A DNA stretch of 64,000 bases from Myrica gale (lineage: Eukaryota; Streptophyta; Magnoliopsida; Fagales; Myricaceae): assembly GCA_963930655.1 (NCBI GenBank), contig OZ005611.1:18153001-18217000 (forward strand), in the 5' to 3' direction. Under the pieces are notes generated by a model that was not told the origin of the DNA, ran no database searches, and saw only the letters and a program-made list of their open reading frames with translations. The translations under genes and the position numbers were made by a program. Shown here in pieces: positions 22,844-35,782 of the stretch (positions are counted from its first letter, which is position 1; the number at the start of each line of letters is the position of its first letter).

Positions 22844-23803
22844 AAAATACCATGGATTTGGTTGCCCCAGGGCAGTTTGATATCTTCGGAGGTGCTTAGA
22901 CAACACCTCCCTGAGATACTTTGCTTGGCTGAAATGAAAATCATGAGTATGCAACCTAAATTTCAACATCTGGGTTTTGAGGATTTTTTTCAAATACCTC
23001 TGCAGGGCAGACGTGGAGGCATTGCAGTAGCTTGGAAGAGATGTGTCCTTCTTAATGTTAGTAGTTTTAGAAATTATTTTGTGAATGTAGTTATCAAATC
23101 TCCCCTCTATGGAATGATAAAGGATCATTTTGGAATGTTTTGGATGCTAGTTAGTGATTTTAATGGCTCACGGGCGTGTTTTGGTGATTTTAATGCTATT
23201 GTGAATCGAAATGATAAGCAGGGATCGATCAGTGGCCTCTTCTTTTACCTCTGCAGACATGAACCATTTTATGTGGTCTGAGAGTCTCCTTGATCTAGGC
23301 TTTTCTGATAATAAATTCACTTGGACAAATGGTAAAGAGGACCACAGATTTATTTTGGAACGGCTTGATAGAGGCATAGCCAATAGGGATTGGCGCGGCC
23401 TTTTTTCGAGGGCAACTGTTTCGCATCTACCTCGATCAGCATCGAATCATGCATCTATTCTTCTTAGAACGATAGAGGCCCAAGACCTTTCAAGTTTGAA
23501 GCTTTTTGTGTGGCGGTTAATCGTTGTCGGGATGTTGTGGAAATGGCGTGGCAGCAGGAGGTACGTGGCTCCCCCGCCTACTCCTTGTGCCAACATCTCA
23601 AGACTACAAAGCAGGCCTTAAGACGTTAGAACAGTGACGTGTTCGAGAATATTCAAGAGCGAATTTGGCGACTCAAAGTTGATCTTGATGAAGTACAGCA
23701 AGCATCGTAAAGAATAAGAGTTTTGGCAGTAAAAAGCGAGAATCACGGGGACTACAACCTCGAACTTGAACACACGCTTTTTTCACCTCTCTACAATTGT
23801 GAG
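22844..23803 (+). pseudogene. LINE copy 1 ORF2, endonuclease (EEP) domain, broken
   Basis: Overlapping frames at 22814-23281 and 23211-23621 carry LRQHLPEILCLAEMK (start of the AP-endonuclease-like fold), GRRGGIAVAWK, CFGDFNAI (catalytic GDFN) and LDLGFSDNKFTWTN. At least two frameshifts split it. The following WRQK-like and NTRFFHLSTIV text leads straight into the piece that resumes at 28500, which confirms the copia insertion point. In the family this domain nicks target DNA to prime reverse transcription. Confidence 0.85.
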
Positions 23804-24363
23804 TGTTAGAATTATGTGCCCTCGATAACCAATTGATTGATCCAGTCTTAATATCTCATATGGAATATAGTATGGTGGAAGGAATTAATTGTATGTAACT
23901 GAGCATATTTGCAATAATCTCAAATTCCAAGGGTCAATTACAATATATTGATGGACTTGATTGTAATTAGTAAAAGCCATAATTGTATTAGAAGAACAGT
24001 TATTCAGTGTTATCTTATGGCTGGAATTTGAGATCCCGAAGGATCCTATGTCTCATGCTCTCTCTAGGGTTTTTCCAAAGCCTATAAATATAATTGTTAT
24101 ATTCAAAGGGTTGACCATCATAACCAATTAGGGAAATCCCGATAACGAGAGAGTGACATAAATCACTTAGGAGGCAACACATATGAGTTGCTGTTCTGAA
24201 TTGCTGCAGCTTTGGACAGGATCGTAAAGCGGCTTAAGTTTTGGAGGTTCCTAAATTCCTGTGTCAGGTATGAAATCGAATCCAAAATTGTAATCATAAT
24301 CTCAGTTGATGTTTTGTTCAAAACATGTTGTTTGTTTATAGTTTCATTCCGCATTAACTATCA
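23804..24363 (+). repeat. 5' LTR of copia copy 1
   Basis: Starts TGTTAGAATT and ends CTATCA, directly followed by the primer-binding site. Nearly identical over its whole length to 27940-28499. Confidence 0.93.
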
Positions 24364-24559
24364 GTGGTATCAGAGCGTAGGTTCACATTATAAAAATTGT
24401 TGGATTATACGAACCTTGTTAATTTTTATGAAAAATTAAAATCCTTTCGCAATTTTTGAAATCACAATAGAAAACTCTGTTTTTCTATATATGCGTATGT
24501 GATATGTTTGTGAATGAATAATATGTTATTTTTGTCTTATATAAGATTTTCAGATAACA

Positions 24560-25200
24560 TGTTCCTAGGAATTTTTTTTTCAGAAGTGGGGTCGGCGGCT
24601 ATGAGGACGGCAGCTGCCGCACCAGAGGCCGGAGGGGCACCCAGTATGACTAGGGCAGCCTCCAACCGAAGAAGGTGGAGGTTCGACGGCCAAAAGGCCG
24701 TGGACCACCACCAGCACACCCGTGTAAGACACGGGTGTGGGAGGGCGTTGAGCACAAAACGGCGGCCAGTCGCGCGCCGGTAGGCCGCGCTGTGGCCACT
24801 GGTGGAAAGACCGGCCAACGTTCGGCCTGGGACTGGCCAGACGTGGCCAGCCAGGGTCAACGGCGGCCAGCTGCCCCCTTTCCCAAACGCCTCAAGTGGG
24901 GCCCAAGGATGAGATCCCCGGGTCGCCCGCTTGGGCCAAACAGGTAGGGCATTTTTTGCCCTACCCAGCCCAGCAGCCCAGCCCAAACGTTGGGTTGCGT
25001 CATTTAAAAAAAAAAAAAGGGTTGCACCACACGGGCTGGACTAGGGCCACGGGTTGGACCCGGGCCCGCAGTCCAGCCCAAGTTTGGGTTTGACCCAGAC
25101 CAACTATGCGGTCGGGGTTAGACCCGGACCATCACCCATGACCGGACCGGTGGGTCAACGGGTCAGACCGGTTTGACCGTTGACCAAACCCGGTTTGACC
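24560..25200 (+). other. GC-rich leader segment of copia copy 1
   Basis: About 640 bp between the primer-binding site and gag is markedly GC-rich against an AT-rich background. It contains repeated GGCCAG, CCCAGCCCAGC and GACCGGTTTGACC motifs and one short palindrome (ACACCCGTGT..ACACGGGTGT). Open frames on both strands are side effects of base composition. It could be a structured leader or captured foreign DNA. Confidence 0.55.
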
Positions 25201-25825
25201 AGAAATTAAAAAAATGGAAATTTGTCTTCCAATTTTTGGTGCTAAATAGGATTAATTATTTTAATTTTTCCTATGATCTCTATTATCAATAAATGAGAGT
25301 TTTACTTGATTAAAATTGGTTGAAGCCAAAATGGATAAAACCGATTTTAATTTTGTAAAATTTTCTTGTTTATCTCTTGGATAGATATGTGTTTACATGT
25401 TAGTGGGAGTGTCGTCTAAAATAGTGACATAACTCACAAGTATTTGGAACACACTTAGATATTGGAATGCACAAACCAAATAAACGCAAGTGCTAAAATA
25501 GTACAAGAGATGTTTATTTAGGTAGGCCAAAAGAAAATCGAGAATCACAAATATTTTAAAATATTTTACATATGATGTAAATTTTGATGAATAGTAGCTA
25601 TTCGCCTTTACAAGATGTGTACAATGAGTAACAAAATGGATTTATTGTTGCATGTAAGGTAGAGGTTCTCGATACCTATTTAGAATGTTATAAATATAAA
25701 TGTTTTATTTTTCATTATTGTGATATATGTGATATATTTGTTTATGTTCGGATATGTGGTACCATTTGTTATTCAAAAACCTGAATCTAATGTAATTATA
25801 TATGTGAATAATTTTGCAAATTCAA

Positions 25826-26690
25826 AATGACTTTTAATCATTTGGCTATGATTCTGGATGACAATCGATTGACAGGACCGAATTATGTTGATTGGAAGAG
25901 ACATCTTATGATTGTTCTCTCAGCCGATAAGATCGGTTACGTCTAACATCTGAGACACCTGAGCTTGCTATAGACGATGCCACTGAGGAAGAAAAGAACG
26001 TCTTTAACAAGTGGCATGATGATGATAATATGACAAAATGCTATATCATGACTTCAATCTCAAATGTTTTGTAGAAAGATTGTGAGGGCAGAGCTACAGC
26101 TGCAGGCATTATGTTGCATCTCCAAGAAATGTTTGGAGAGCAAAGTAGATATGCTAGGTAGACTGCTATGAAGACTCTGATCTCCACCAAAATGGTGGAA
26201 GGAAGCCCAGTTCGGGATCATGTCTTGAAGATGATTTCTTTCATCAACGAACTGGATTTTTTGGGAGCCGAGATGGATAATGACACAAAAGGTAATGTCA
26301 TTCATTCATCTCTGCCTGATTCTTTCAATCAATTTTTCGTTAACTACAATATGAACAAGATGAGTGTGACATTGTCAAAGCTGCTCAATATGTTGCAGTC
26401 AGCTCAAGATCTCATAAAGAAGGACAAACTTACGGTGATGGTCACAGAGAAATCTAATGACTCTATGAAATTGAAACTCAAGTTTAAGACATTCAAGAAA
26501 AATAATAAGGGGTTTTAGGCAGTTAAGAATGTCCAAGGTGGACAAAGAAACAAAGGAGGTGACAAGAACATATGCAAAGGAAATTGTGTCATTGCGACAA
26601 GCCCGGTCACTGAAAGAGAAATTGTCAGTTTACGTAGCTTCTCTTAAAAAGGGCAAACCTTCTGAATATGTGTCTAATTTGCTTGTAATT
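25826..26690 (+). pseudogene. Copia copy 1 gag, broken
   Basis: Starts MTFNHLAMILDDNRLTGPNY at 25826, the usual opening of a copia gag (UBN2-type). A stop and frameshifts interrupt it before the clean 116-residue segment at 26168-26518, which contains SLPDSFNQFFVNYNMNK. A degenerate zinc knuckle follows near 26565-26640 (cysteine/histidine spacing visible only across frames). The family protein forms the particle that packages element RNA. Confidence 0.75.
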
Positions 26691-26707
26691 TAATTTAATT
26701 TAATTTA

Positions 26708-27617
26708 ATGGATGATCCATTTAATTCATGGTGTGTGGATTCTGGTTCTACATCTCACATCTGCAATATGTTGCAGGGGTTCAAGGAGACCAGAAAGCTC
26801 CATGAAGGGGAGCTGATCCTTAAGATGGGGACGGGTGCAACTGTTGTAGCGACCGCCATCGGAGTGTTTAGTTTAGAATTATCGAATAATAGAATTTTGA
26901 TTCTAGAAGACTGTCTTTATGTTCCAGAAGTACATAGAAATTTGATTTCTTTTTCGAAACTTGTTTTATCTGGATATTCGTTTATTTTCAATTCAAAACT
27001 TGTTATAAAGTTTCAAAATAAATTTGTCGATTCTGGAATTATTTATGATGGTCTTTATCTTTTAAACTTTGACAATTCTTTGAATAATGTTGAGAATGAT
27101 GATTCCAGTGTGTTATCCCTCAAGAGAAAAATGGATGTTAATACAACCTACTTGTTATAAGACTTGGTCATGCCAATATTGATAGGATCAATAGATTGGT
27201 AAGGGATGAACCATTGCAATTTCTGAAAATTGTGCCCTATCCAATCTGTGAGCCCTGGTTGCAAGGAAAGATGACCAAAAGTTCTTTTACAGCAAAAGGA
27301 ATAAGAGTCACAAAAGTATTAGGATTAACACATACTGATGTTTATAGTCCCTTCAACCACATGGCAAGAGGAGGTTTCTCTTATTTCATTACTTTCATTG
27401 ATTATTATTCCAGTGATGGTTATCTATACCCGATGAAGCATAAATCGGAATCTTTTGAAAAGTTCAAGGAATTCCACAATGAAGTTGAGAAACGGATTGG
27501 AAAGTCCATTAAAATGATTCGCTCCGATAGGGGAGGCGAGAGAAAGAATCACAATTCGGTATTGTCCTTAGACCTGAGAGGTTTGTATTTATTCATGAAT
27601 TGTGTACACATGTTTTG
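26708..27617 (+). pseudogene. Copia copy 1 pol remnant: protease and partial integrase
   Basis: The protease active site is DSGSTSHIC near residue 12 of the frame at 26708-27160. After a frameshift, an HARLGHAN-like zinc-binding stretch and the integrase core follow: THTDVYSPF (first catalytic Asp), FITFIDYYS and MIRSDRGGE (second Asp). The similarity stops right after RSDRGGE at about 27545. The last integrase third, the whole reverse transcriptase and RNase H are missing. The remaining 320 bp before the 3' LTR are non-coding. Confidence 0.85.
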
Positions 27618-27939
27618 ATATTGTCAACCGGTGATGTTCATTCAGGACTATATCTGGACATATTGGGTTGTGTGCGTGATGATTGAGTGGTATGAATGCT
27701 CAACAAGGAATCCACCAGTCTTTTGGAAAGACAGTATATTCAGTTAGTGTTCATGAAATAGTTGGACCAAAAGAAATCCGGCCGGAGTGTTTTACAAAAC
27801 TATTTTATGAATACATAAAAGTATATGATATATATTTCAAAATTGTTTTGTGGTCCAACTGAGTTATGAACTAAGAAATCAAGTTTACATGAGATAGGGA
27901 CATTACGGTGATATTTGGTTCTGAGGGCAAGTGGGAGAT

Positions 27940-28499
27940 TGTTAGAATTATGTGCCCTCGATAACCAATTGATTAATGTTGTCTTAATATCTCATATGAA
28001 ATATAGTATGGTGGAAGGAATTAATTGTATGTAAAGGGGCATATTTGCAATAATCTCAAATTTCAGGGGTCAATTACAATATGTTGATGGACTTGATTGT
28101 GATTAGTAGAAGCCCTAATTGTATTAGAAGAAGAGTTCTTCAGTGTTATCCTACAGCTGGAATTTGAGATCCCTAAGGATCCTATGTCTCATGCTCTCTC
28201 TAGGATTTTTCGAAGGCCTATAAATATAATTGTTATATTCAAGGGGTTGGCCATCATAACCTATTAGGAAAATCCCGATAACGAGAGAGTGTCATAAATC
28301 CCTTAGGAGGCAACACATCTGAGTTACTGTTCTGAATTGCTGGAGCTTTGGATTGGATCGTAAAGCGGCTTAAGGTTTGTAGGTTCCTAAATTCCTATGT
28401 CAGGTATGGAATCGAATCTGAAATTGTAATCATAATCTTGGTTGATGTTTTGTTCAAAACATGTTGTTTGTTTATAGTTTAATTTCGCATAAACTATAA
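27940..28499 (+). repeat. 3' LTR of copia copy 1
   Basis: Direct repeat of the 5' LTR. Its last bases read CTATAA instead of CTATCA, a change in the terminal CA. Confidence 0.93.
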
Positions 28500-31279
28500 G
28501 TGAGGAGGAGACGTAATGGAACTAAGGCTTTGCAGGATGAGTAGGGTCAATTGCTGAATAACAATGAAAAGATCGGGCGTCATATTGAAGATTATTTTAA
28601 AGCGATCTTTGCTGAATCGCCTAGACATTTTCCATAAAGGCTTCATAGCCTAATTCCAGAGATCATCACAACTAAGGATAATGCCCGATTAATTCAGATC
28701 CTAGATGATATTGAAATATGGGAAGTGGTGAAAGCATTGCGGAGCACAAAAGCACCAAGGTCGAATGATTTCACGGTGTTGTTTTTTCAATGCTACTGGC
28801 AGCAAGTTAAAATAGAGGTGATTGGTATGGTTAAGACTTTCTTCTTGAGTGATTTTTTGTATAAAAAAAAACAAATCATTCTTTCATTGCTCTTATGCCT
28901 AAGGAGGTCGCCCCTGCCAAAATATCACAATTCGGTCCTATTAGTTTGTGTAATGTTTGTTATAAAATTATCTCGAAAATCCTGACCTCTATGCTTAAAT
29001 CTGTTATGCATAAGTTGATCTCTACCAATCAAGCCACCTTTGTCCCCTCTAGACATATCAAAGATAACTTGATTATGGTGCATGAGATTATGCAAACTTT
29101 GAAGTGCAATAAAGGGCGAGGTGGTCTTTTGGCGCTCAAGGTGGACAAGTCAAACGCTTATATGATCAGGTCAGTTGGAATTTTCTCATGGCGATCCTCC
29201 ATTGTTTTCGGTTTGGGGAGAAATGGTGCCGCTAGATATATCAATGTATTTTCACAGTATCTTTCTCCATTTTGCTTAATGATAGCCCTACGGTTTTTTT
29301 AAACAGCAAAGGGGCCTCCGACAAGGCGATCCACTCTTGCCTTTCCTATATTTTATGGTGACAAAAGTGCTGACCCAGTTTATTAAAAGGAGGAGGCTCG
29401 GCGTAATATACATAGAATTCATATTGCTAGAAATGCTCCACCAGTTTCTAACATGTTTGCAGATATGATATAATGCTCTTTTGGAGAGCTAATTATCATG
29501 AAGGTCTGCAACTTCAACGTTGCTTAACCACTTTTGCAGATTGTTCGAGGCAAGAGATTAATACTTCTAAATCCTTTGTGCATTTTAGCTCTAATTTGGG
29601 AGGCGATCGAAAAGACACTTGTCACAACTGCTTCGGATCCAACCAGCTAGTGTCACGAGCAAATACTTGGGGCTACCCCTTGAGGTCCCTCGATCCCGAT
29701 GGCAAGCATGTTGTGAGATTGCTGAGAAAATGGATCGGCGTCTTGCAAAGTGAAAGGCACGTTCCCTATCTCAGGCGGATCGTACAGTTCTTATCCAGTC
29801 GGTTGTCATGGCCCTCCCATCTTATTACATGTCAGTGTTTCTCCTTCCTAAGCAAGTATGCAGAAATCTGGATACTAAGATGAAGAAATTTTGGCGAGGC
29901 TTTGACGGACTTTCTCGTCATTTCCATCCAAAGGTAAAAGGCATGGGATAATATCTGTAAGCCTAAATCCTGTGGTGGTCTTGGCTTATGCCAGATGGAG
30001 GACATAAATATGGTGCTTGTGGCCAAACTGGGGTGGGAGATGGCCCTTCAGACTGAATCGCCTATGGGTGAAGGCACTGGAGGATCAATATTGCTGAGGA
30101 GGGAAGTTTATGGCAGCCCCTGTTACGACAGGGGCATCTTGGATTTGGTAGGGGATCATGAAGACCAGGGAGATTGTGAGGGCTAGATTCTGGTGGTGTG
30201 TTAAAAATGGTGAGAGCATCAACATCTGGTGTGATCTGTGGGTCCCAGACATTCTAGAATACATACCAAAGCTTCAGCAAAGTGCTCTGGTGGAGCGGAC
30301 TGTTAATAGAGTACAAGACCTCACTGATTTCACAACTAACATGTGGAAGGAAGGTATGATTCGACATTTGTTTGAACCATCATCTACAGAGGCTATTCTA
30401 AACATCCTCCTTCCATCTACTCCCCAGCCTGATACCATGAAATGGGTGCTTGATTCAAAAGGGCATTTATCAATAAAGGCAACCTACCTATTTGACAACA
30501 TAGATAGGTTATTTGTACAGGGGAACCTTCCTCCAGCTGTCTGGAATGGTTTTTGGAAATTTAAAGTGCAGCACCGGCTACGCTTGATGTTGTGGAAAGT
30601 GGCAACGCATGCATTACCGCTTCGGGGAAGGGTGGGACGCTCTTATGAGTCGCAGGGCACAAGTTCCATGTTATGTCCCATTTTCAAACTCACTATCGAA
30701 ACCGTAGAACATTTACTTCTGGAATGCTCTTTAAGTTCTACTTTGGCATCATGGCCCCTGGCCCATAGATTTGGAAAGTTTTGTGCATTCACCTACAGAA
30801 ACATGGATACAGTTTATTTTAGACTGATAATATGCTTGCTGGTGACCGTGATTTATGGCCGTAGATAATTGCCACCATCACTTTGGATACCATTTGGTAC
30901 ACGTGCAACAGAAGTGTCCATGAAGGGAAAGAACCTGATATTATGGATCTTATTCGCTCTGTCCAGAGGAGAAGTACAACACATAAAGAGGCACGGGCAG
31001 ATTCGGAGCACACCATTTCAAAGTGGCAACCCTCGCCTAAGGGCGCTGTGAAAGTTAGTTATCTTTATGCTGCTGCAATCTGCAAGGACCCCTTTGGCAC
31101 AATCATGGCCATTAGACTTCATCAATTTTTGGGAACTAATCTTCTTAAAGGTGAGGCTAGAGCGACCAGATTGGCCTTTGCCTTGGCTGCTGATTTTGAG
31201 AGGCAACCAATCTTGCCGGAAGGTGACACGTGTCATATTGTGATTGGACGTAATGAATTTTTCATTAAACAGGGCTAAC
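28500..31279 (+). pseudogene. LINE copy 1 ORF2, reverse transcriptase and RNase H start, broken
   Basis: In order: HIEDYFKAIFAE and TKAPRSNDF linker (28580-28770), reverse transcriptase fingers with PISLCNVCYKIISKIL and QATFVPSRHIKDN (28895-29120), and a degenerate catalytic box near 29460-29480 where FADD has lost an Asp. Then LGLCQMED-like text, a zf-RVT region (30540-30740: FKVQHRLRLMLWKVATHALP and VEHLLLECSLS), and an RNase H-like segment from about 31010. At least eight frame changes or stops are present. The RNase H text continues at 38993 after the reverse LTR insertion. Confidence 0.85.
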
Positions 31280-32132
31280 GACATTGAGTTCAGTGAGTTT
31301 TTATACAAAAATGATAAACCTAGTGAGCAATTTGAAACTTTTTAAAACCTGGTGAGTTTTCACAAAAGGCGTTAAAACCCATTGTGATATTTGTATATTT
31401 CCCAAAAAATTTAGCCCATTTTTGATAAAAACTCATATCTGAAAAAATATCTCTTTGGTTTAGCAAATAAAGCGCAGATCTGAATATGTTTAATGTCAAG
31501 CCGAAAGATAAACAATATATAGTAAAACAATAATGACCAAATAACAATAAATGAAAGCAATAAGTACGAGAGTAGGGAAGAGAAATAAAACCGTCATTTT
31601 TAGGTGATTCGGCCAAGACTTGCCTACGTCCACCCCCAAGACTATTGTCTTCCTTAGGCTTCTCCACTATATTCCAATAGTGTCTAAAACTTAGTTTCCT
31701 GGTGCTAAGTAACTGTTATAAGAGTTTTCCCGAGCTCACTCTTCAATTGGTCATAATCTTAAAGCCTATGAGATTTCTTCTATCCTCACGAGTAGGGCCA
31801 AGTGTATCCCACACTTAAAGGTTTTTCAAGGTTGTATTAGAAATGATAAAAAATAGCTCTAAAAGCTAGATCTGCAAATACAATGCTCTATAAATGGCAA
31901 CAAGACAAGATCTGATGATGATGATGACAGCCATGGCAGACCAGATCTCCTGGAAAATGTGCAGTCATTGTCTTTTGCTCTTTTCTCTCTCTTGAATGAG
32001 ACTAGGTCAAGATTGATGATGTAAAGAGACAAAAGGTGTGCAAAAGTCTTCTTTTCTCTCTCCATAAGGTTCCCTTTATAGGTCTTCGCTTGTTGAGTCA
32101 TCGTTTTATAAACAGCATTCCCGCAACATGTG

Positions 32133-32261
32133 TGAACAAACTGTTTTAGACCCAAAATAACCTAGAGGGGGGGTGAATAGGTATTTTAAGAATAAATGCA
32201 GAATTTAAAATGACAAATGAAACATAACAAAGATTCTGCAATCCTATAAACAGTTTGTTCA
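32133..32261 (+). repeat. Aberrant 129-bp 5' terminus of copia copy 2 (inverted LTR end)
   Basis: Begins TGAACAAACTG and ends CAGTTTGTTCA, a perfect terminal inversion. Bases 32133-32253 match the reverse complement of 38412-38532 with four differences in 121 bp. The final bases TTTGTTCA continue directly into the primer-binding site, as a normal LTR end would. The other 1.1 kb of a normal LTR is missing here. Confidence 0.9.
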
Positions 32262-32308
32262 ATTGGTATCAGAGGCAAATTCGATTCCTTAGACTCAATA
32301 ATTTAGAT

Positions 32309-35300
32309 ATGGACAGAAGTCAATCTCTAGGGGTACCACCATACTTTGATGGTTCAAACTATGCTTATTGGAAAGTTAGGATGCGAGCATTCTTAAAATC
32401 CATAGATGAAAGAGTTTGGACAGCAGTGACAAATGGTTGGGAAAAACCTACTGTGACAGTAAATGAAGTCACTTCGGAAAAAGGTTCACATCTTTGGAGT
32501 TCGGCTGAAAGAGACACAGCAGGCTGGAATAATAAGGGATTAAATGCGATATTCTCTAGTGTGTCTGCTGAGGAGTTTATAAGAATTTCCAATTGTGAAA
32601 CATCTAAAGAGGCTTGGGATACTCTTTGTACAACCCATGAAGGAACCAAAGCTGTTAAAGATTCAAAATTACAGATGATCATTTCTAAGTTTGAAGAACT
32701 TAGAATGAGAGATGATGAATCATTTGATGAGTTTTATAGTAAACTCACAAATTTAGTAAACTCTAGTTTTAGCCTTGGTGAAAAAATGTCTGAATCCAAA
32801 GTAGTTCGTAAGGTATTAAGGTCATTACCAGAAAGGTTTAGGCCTAAGGTAACAGCTATTGAAGAAAGCAAGGTACTAGATTCTATTAAACTAGATCTCT
32901 ATGAGGAAAGTGTCAAGGTAAAGAAGGAAAGTATCTTGACTCTTAAAAAATTTGATCTTGTTGAAAAAGAAAAAGATGAATTAATTACAAAATTAGAAGA
33001 AAAAGATAATATGATTTCAGAACTTATGTCCATGAACACTTCATTAGAAGAGTTTGCATCTAAAGTTTCAAAAGAGTTGGACCAAACAAAAGAACAACTT
33101 CAGAATTTTTCTTGTGGTACCAACAAGCTTAATAAGATGCTCAATATTGGAAAATCTGAAAATGACAAAAGAGGATTGGGTTTTAATCATGCTATCCTTG
33201 TTCCCGTATCTTCTAACAAAGTTGATTTTGTACCTCCAAGTCAGCAAGGCAAGAGCACACCTGTTCTTCAAGAAAAAGGTATAAAGGTAGTATCTAAAAC
33301 TCCTACCTTTGTGAAATCTAAATCTTCCAGATTTGTACCAACATGCTTTTACTGTGGTAAAGTAGGTCATATTAAACCTAAATGTTTTGATCTCTTGAAA
33401 TCTGGAAAAAGCCATGTGACTAATTCTTCAAATGATATTTCAAAATCTGAATTCAATAAATTGGTAACTCAAGTGAGTAAGTTATCAAAACAAATTCAAG
33501 TTATTAATCAAAAACTGAATCCTCCTATTAGTCAGAAATTGATTTGGAGAAAGAAAGAATATAACACTTGTTTTGTAGCTCATATTGCTTTAAAGACTAG
33601 AAGCAACTTTATCTGGTATTTAGATAGTGGATGCTCAAAACATATGTGTGGAGATAAAAATCTCTTCACAACCTTGAATGACAAGAAAGAAGGTGATGTA
33701 ACATTTGGAGATGGAAGCAAGTCTCAAATTCTAGGTAAAGACTCTATAACTCTTCCTGGCAATTTAATTTTTAATAATGTGTTCTATGTGCATGGATTGA
33801 AGTCAAACTTGTTAAGTATAAGTCAGATATGTGACTCTGGTTTTGATGTTAAATTCACAAAAGATAAGTGCTCAGTAATGAACTCTAAAGGCAAATCTAT
33901 TTTTAGTGGAACCCGTACATCTGACAATTGTTATGGTCTTGTTATAAATGAGGATGTATCCTGTAAAAGTACTAAAGTAGATATGTGTCATATGTGGCAT
34001 CAAAGATTAGGCCATCTAAACTATCAAGACTTGTCTAACATTTCAAACATAGTTGATGGAGTTCCTAAACTAGTTCGAATAGTTGATAAAGTTTGTGGAC
34101 CATGTCAGCTAGGTAAACAAGTTAGATCTTCTCATAAAAAGACTACGAGTATTCATACTTCAAAATGTCTTGAATTATTGCATATGGATCTTATGGGGCC
34201 AACAAGGACTGAAAATCTTGGTGGCAGAAAATATATTCTTGTTGTTGTAGATGACTTCTCTAGATTTACCTGGGTTGAATTGTTAAGAGAAAAATCTGAA
34301 ACCTTTGAGAAGGTTAAAAATCTTTGCAATCGTTTGCAAAATGAACAAGGATGCAAAATTTTGAGAATAAGAAGTGACCATGGAACTGAATTTGATAATT
34401 CAAGTTTTCAAGAATATTGCCATGAAATAGGAATACATAGAGAATTTTCAGCTCCTATCACACCACAACAAAATGGGGTTGTTGAAAGGAAGAATCGAGT
34501 TCTTCAAGAAATGACACGTGTTTTGCTTCATAGTAAAGGTATTGCTAAACAATTTTGGGGTGAAGCAATAAACACTGCATGTCATATAATAAATCGTGTT
34601 TATCGTTGCTCTACATCTCATAAAAGTCCCTATGAAATTTGGTTTGGTAAAAGACCTACTGTTAAGTATTTCAAAATATTTGGTAGCAAATGTTATATTC
34701 TCCGTGACCGAGAACATTTAAGTAAGTTTGATTCTCGGAGTGATGAAGGAATATTTTTGGGATATTCTAAGTCTAGTAGAGCTTATCGGGTTTACAACTT
34801 GCGTACTCTTACAGTCATGGAGTCTATCAATGTTAAAATTGATGATGATATAAAAGATAGTACTAACATGAATGATGTTGAGTTTGAAAAACAAGATAAA
34901 CAGGTTGAAGAAGATCTTGAAGTCACTGAAACTTCGGAACTTACTGAAGAACTTGGTGATCAAGAAGATGTTGATTTGGATGGAAATCAAGAGCTTCATT
35001 TGGATAAGGAAAAGGAACCATCTTCTCGAGTGAAGCTAAATCATCCAAAAGACAATGTGATTGGTAAGATAGATGATGGTATGAGACTACGAGGTAGAAC
35101 TCTAAACCAACTTACCTATTCTTGTTATGTATCTTTATCTGAACCCAAAAATATAAATGAGGCATTAAAAGATGAATGTTGGGTAAATGCGATGCATGAT
35201 GAACTAAATCAGTTCATAAGAAATGATGTCTGGTACTTAGTACCTAGACCAACTGAGAATAATATCATAGGAACAAAATGGATCTATAAAAATAAATCTG

Positions 35301-35782
35301 ATGAAAATGGCATTATTATTCGTAATAAAGCACGTCTAGTTGCTCAAGGTTATTCACAAATCGAAAGTATCAACTTTGATGAAACATTTGCACCTGTTGC
35401 AAGACTAGAACCCATTAGAATATTATTAGCCATGTCATGTTCATTAGGTTTTAAATTATTTCAAATGGATGTAAATTCTGCATTTCTAAATGGTATTCTA
35501 CAAGAAGAAGTGTTTGTAGAACAACCTAAAGGTTTTATAGATCCTAAGTATCCTCATCATGTATTCAAATTAAAGAAGGCACTCTATGGTTTGAAACAAG
35601 CTCCTAGAGCTTGGTATGAGAGATTGACCACATATTTACTTGAAAAAGGTTTCTCTAGAGGAGGTGCTGACCGTACTCTCTTTATAAAGAAATCTGATAA
35701 ACAACTCATTATAGCTCAAATTTTTGTTGATGACATAGTATTTGGATCACCTATAGAATCACTAGCAAATGAAATTCAATGA
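32309..35782 (+). pseudogene. Copia copy 2 gag-pol, first frame (gag to reverse transcriptase), ended by a frameshift
   Basis: The start is ATG at 32309; the open frame extends upstream to 32255 but that part overlaps the primer-binding site. Domains: gag (UBN2 type) for about 220 residues, a Lys/Glu-rich coiled-coil segment, and a zinc knuckle CFYCGKVGHIKPKC at about 33343-33384. Then protease with LDSGCSKHMC (about 33616), an HHCC integrase finger (WHQRLGHLN..CGPCQLGK) and the integrase core with D in HMDLMGP, D in RSDHGTEF and E in NGVVERKN. An acidic linker leads to reverse transcriptase with QMDVNSAFLNG, LYGLKQAPRAWY and FVDDIVFGS. The frame ends in TGA at 35780-35782, shortly after the catalytic box. 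Otherwise it is free of stops. The family product is a polyprotein for particle assembly, reverse transcription and integration. Confidence 0.9.

Larger units (their letters stand above)
23804..28499 (+). mobile_element. Ty1/copia retrotransposon (copy 1), internally deleted
   Basis: The LTRs of 560 bp (23804-24363 and 27940-28499) both start TGTTAGAATTATGTGCCC. The 5-bp duplication GTGAG flanks the element (23799-23803, 28500-28504). A primer-binding site TGGTATCAGAGC lies at 24365-24376, and a purine-rich GGGCAAGTGGGAGA precedes the 3' LTR. Gag, protease and the start of integrase remain; reverse transcriptase and RNase H are absent. The 3' LTR ends ACTATAA where the 5' LTR ends ACTATCA. 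It splits LINE ORF2 between endonuclease and reverse transcriptase. Confidence 0.93.

Noticed and set aside
24514-24986. Overlapping Ala/Arg/Pro-rich open frames on both strands
   Set aside because: They lie in the GC-rich leader of copia copy 1, upstream of gag; open frames on both strands are expected from the base composition.
31280-32132. Ordinary 5' LTR of the Sirevirus-like element
   Set aside because: It shares no direct-orientation similarity with the 3' LTR at 37314-38532, and the ATGTG target duplication falls at its right edge, so it is the target DNA, not the LTR.
32255-32308. Upstream start of the copia copy 2 polyprotein at 32255
   Set aside because: This part covers the LTR end and primer-binding site; the canonical gag opening begins at ATG 32309.
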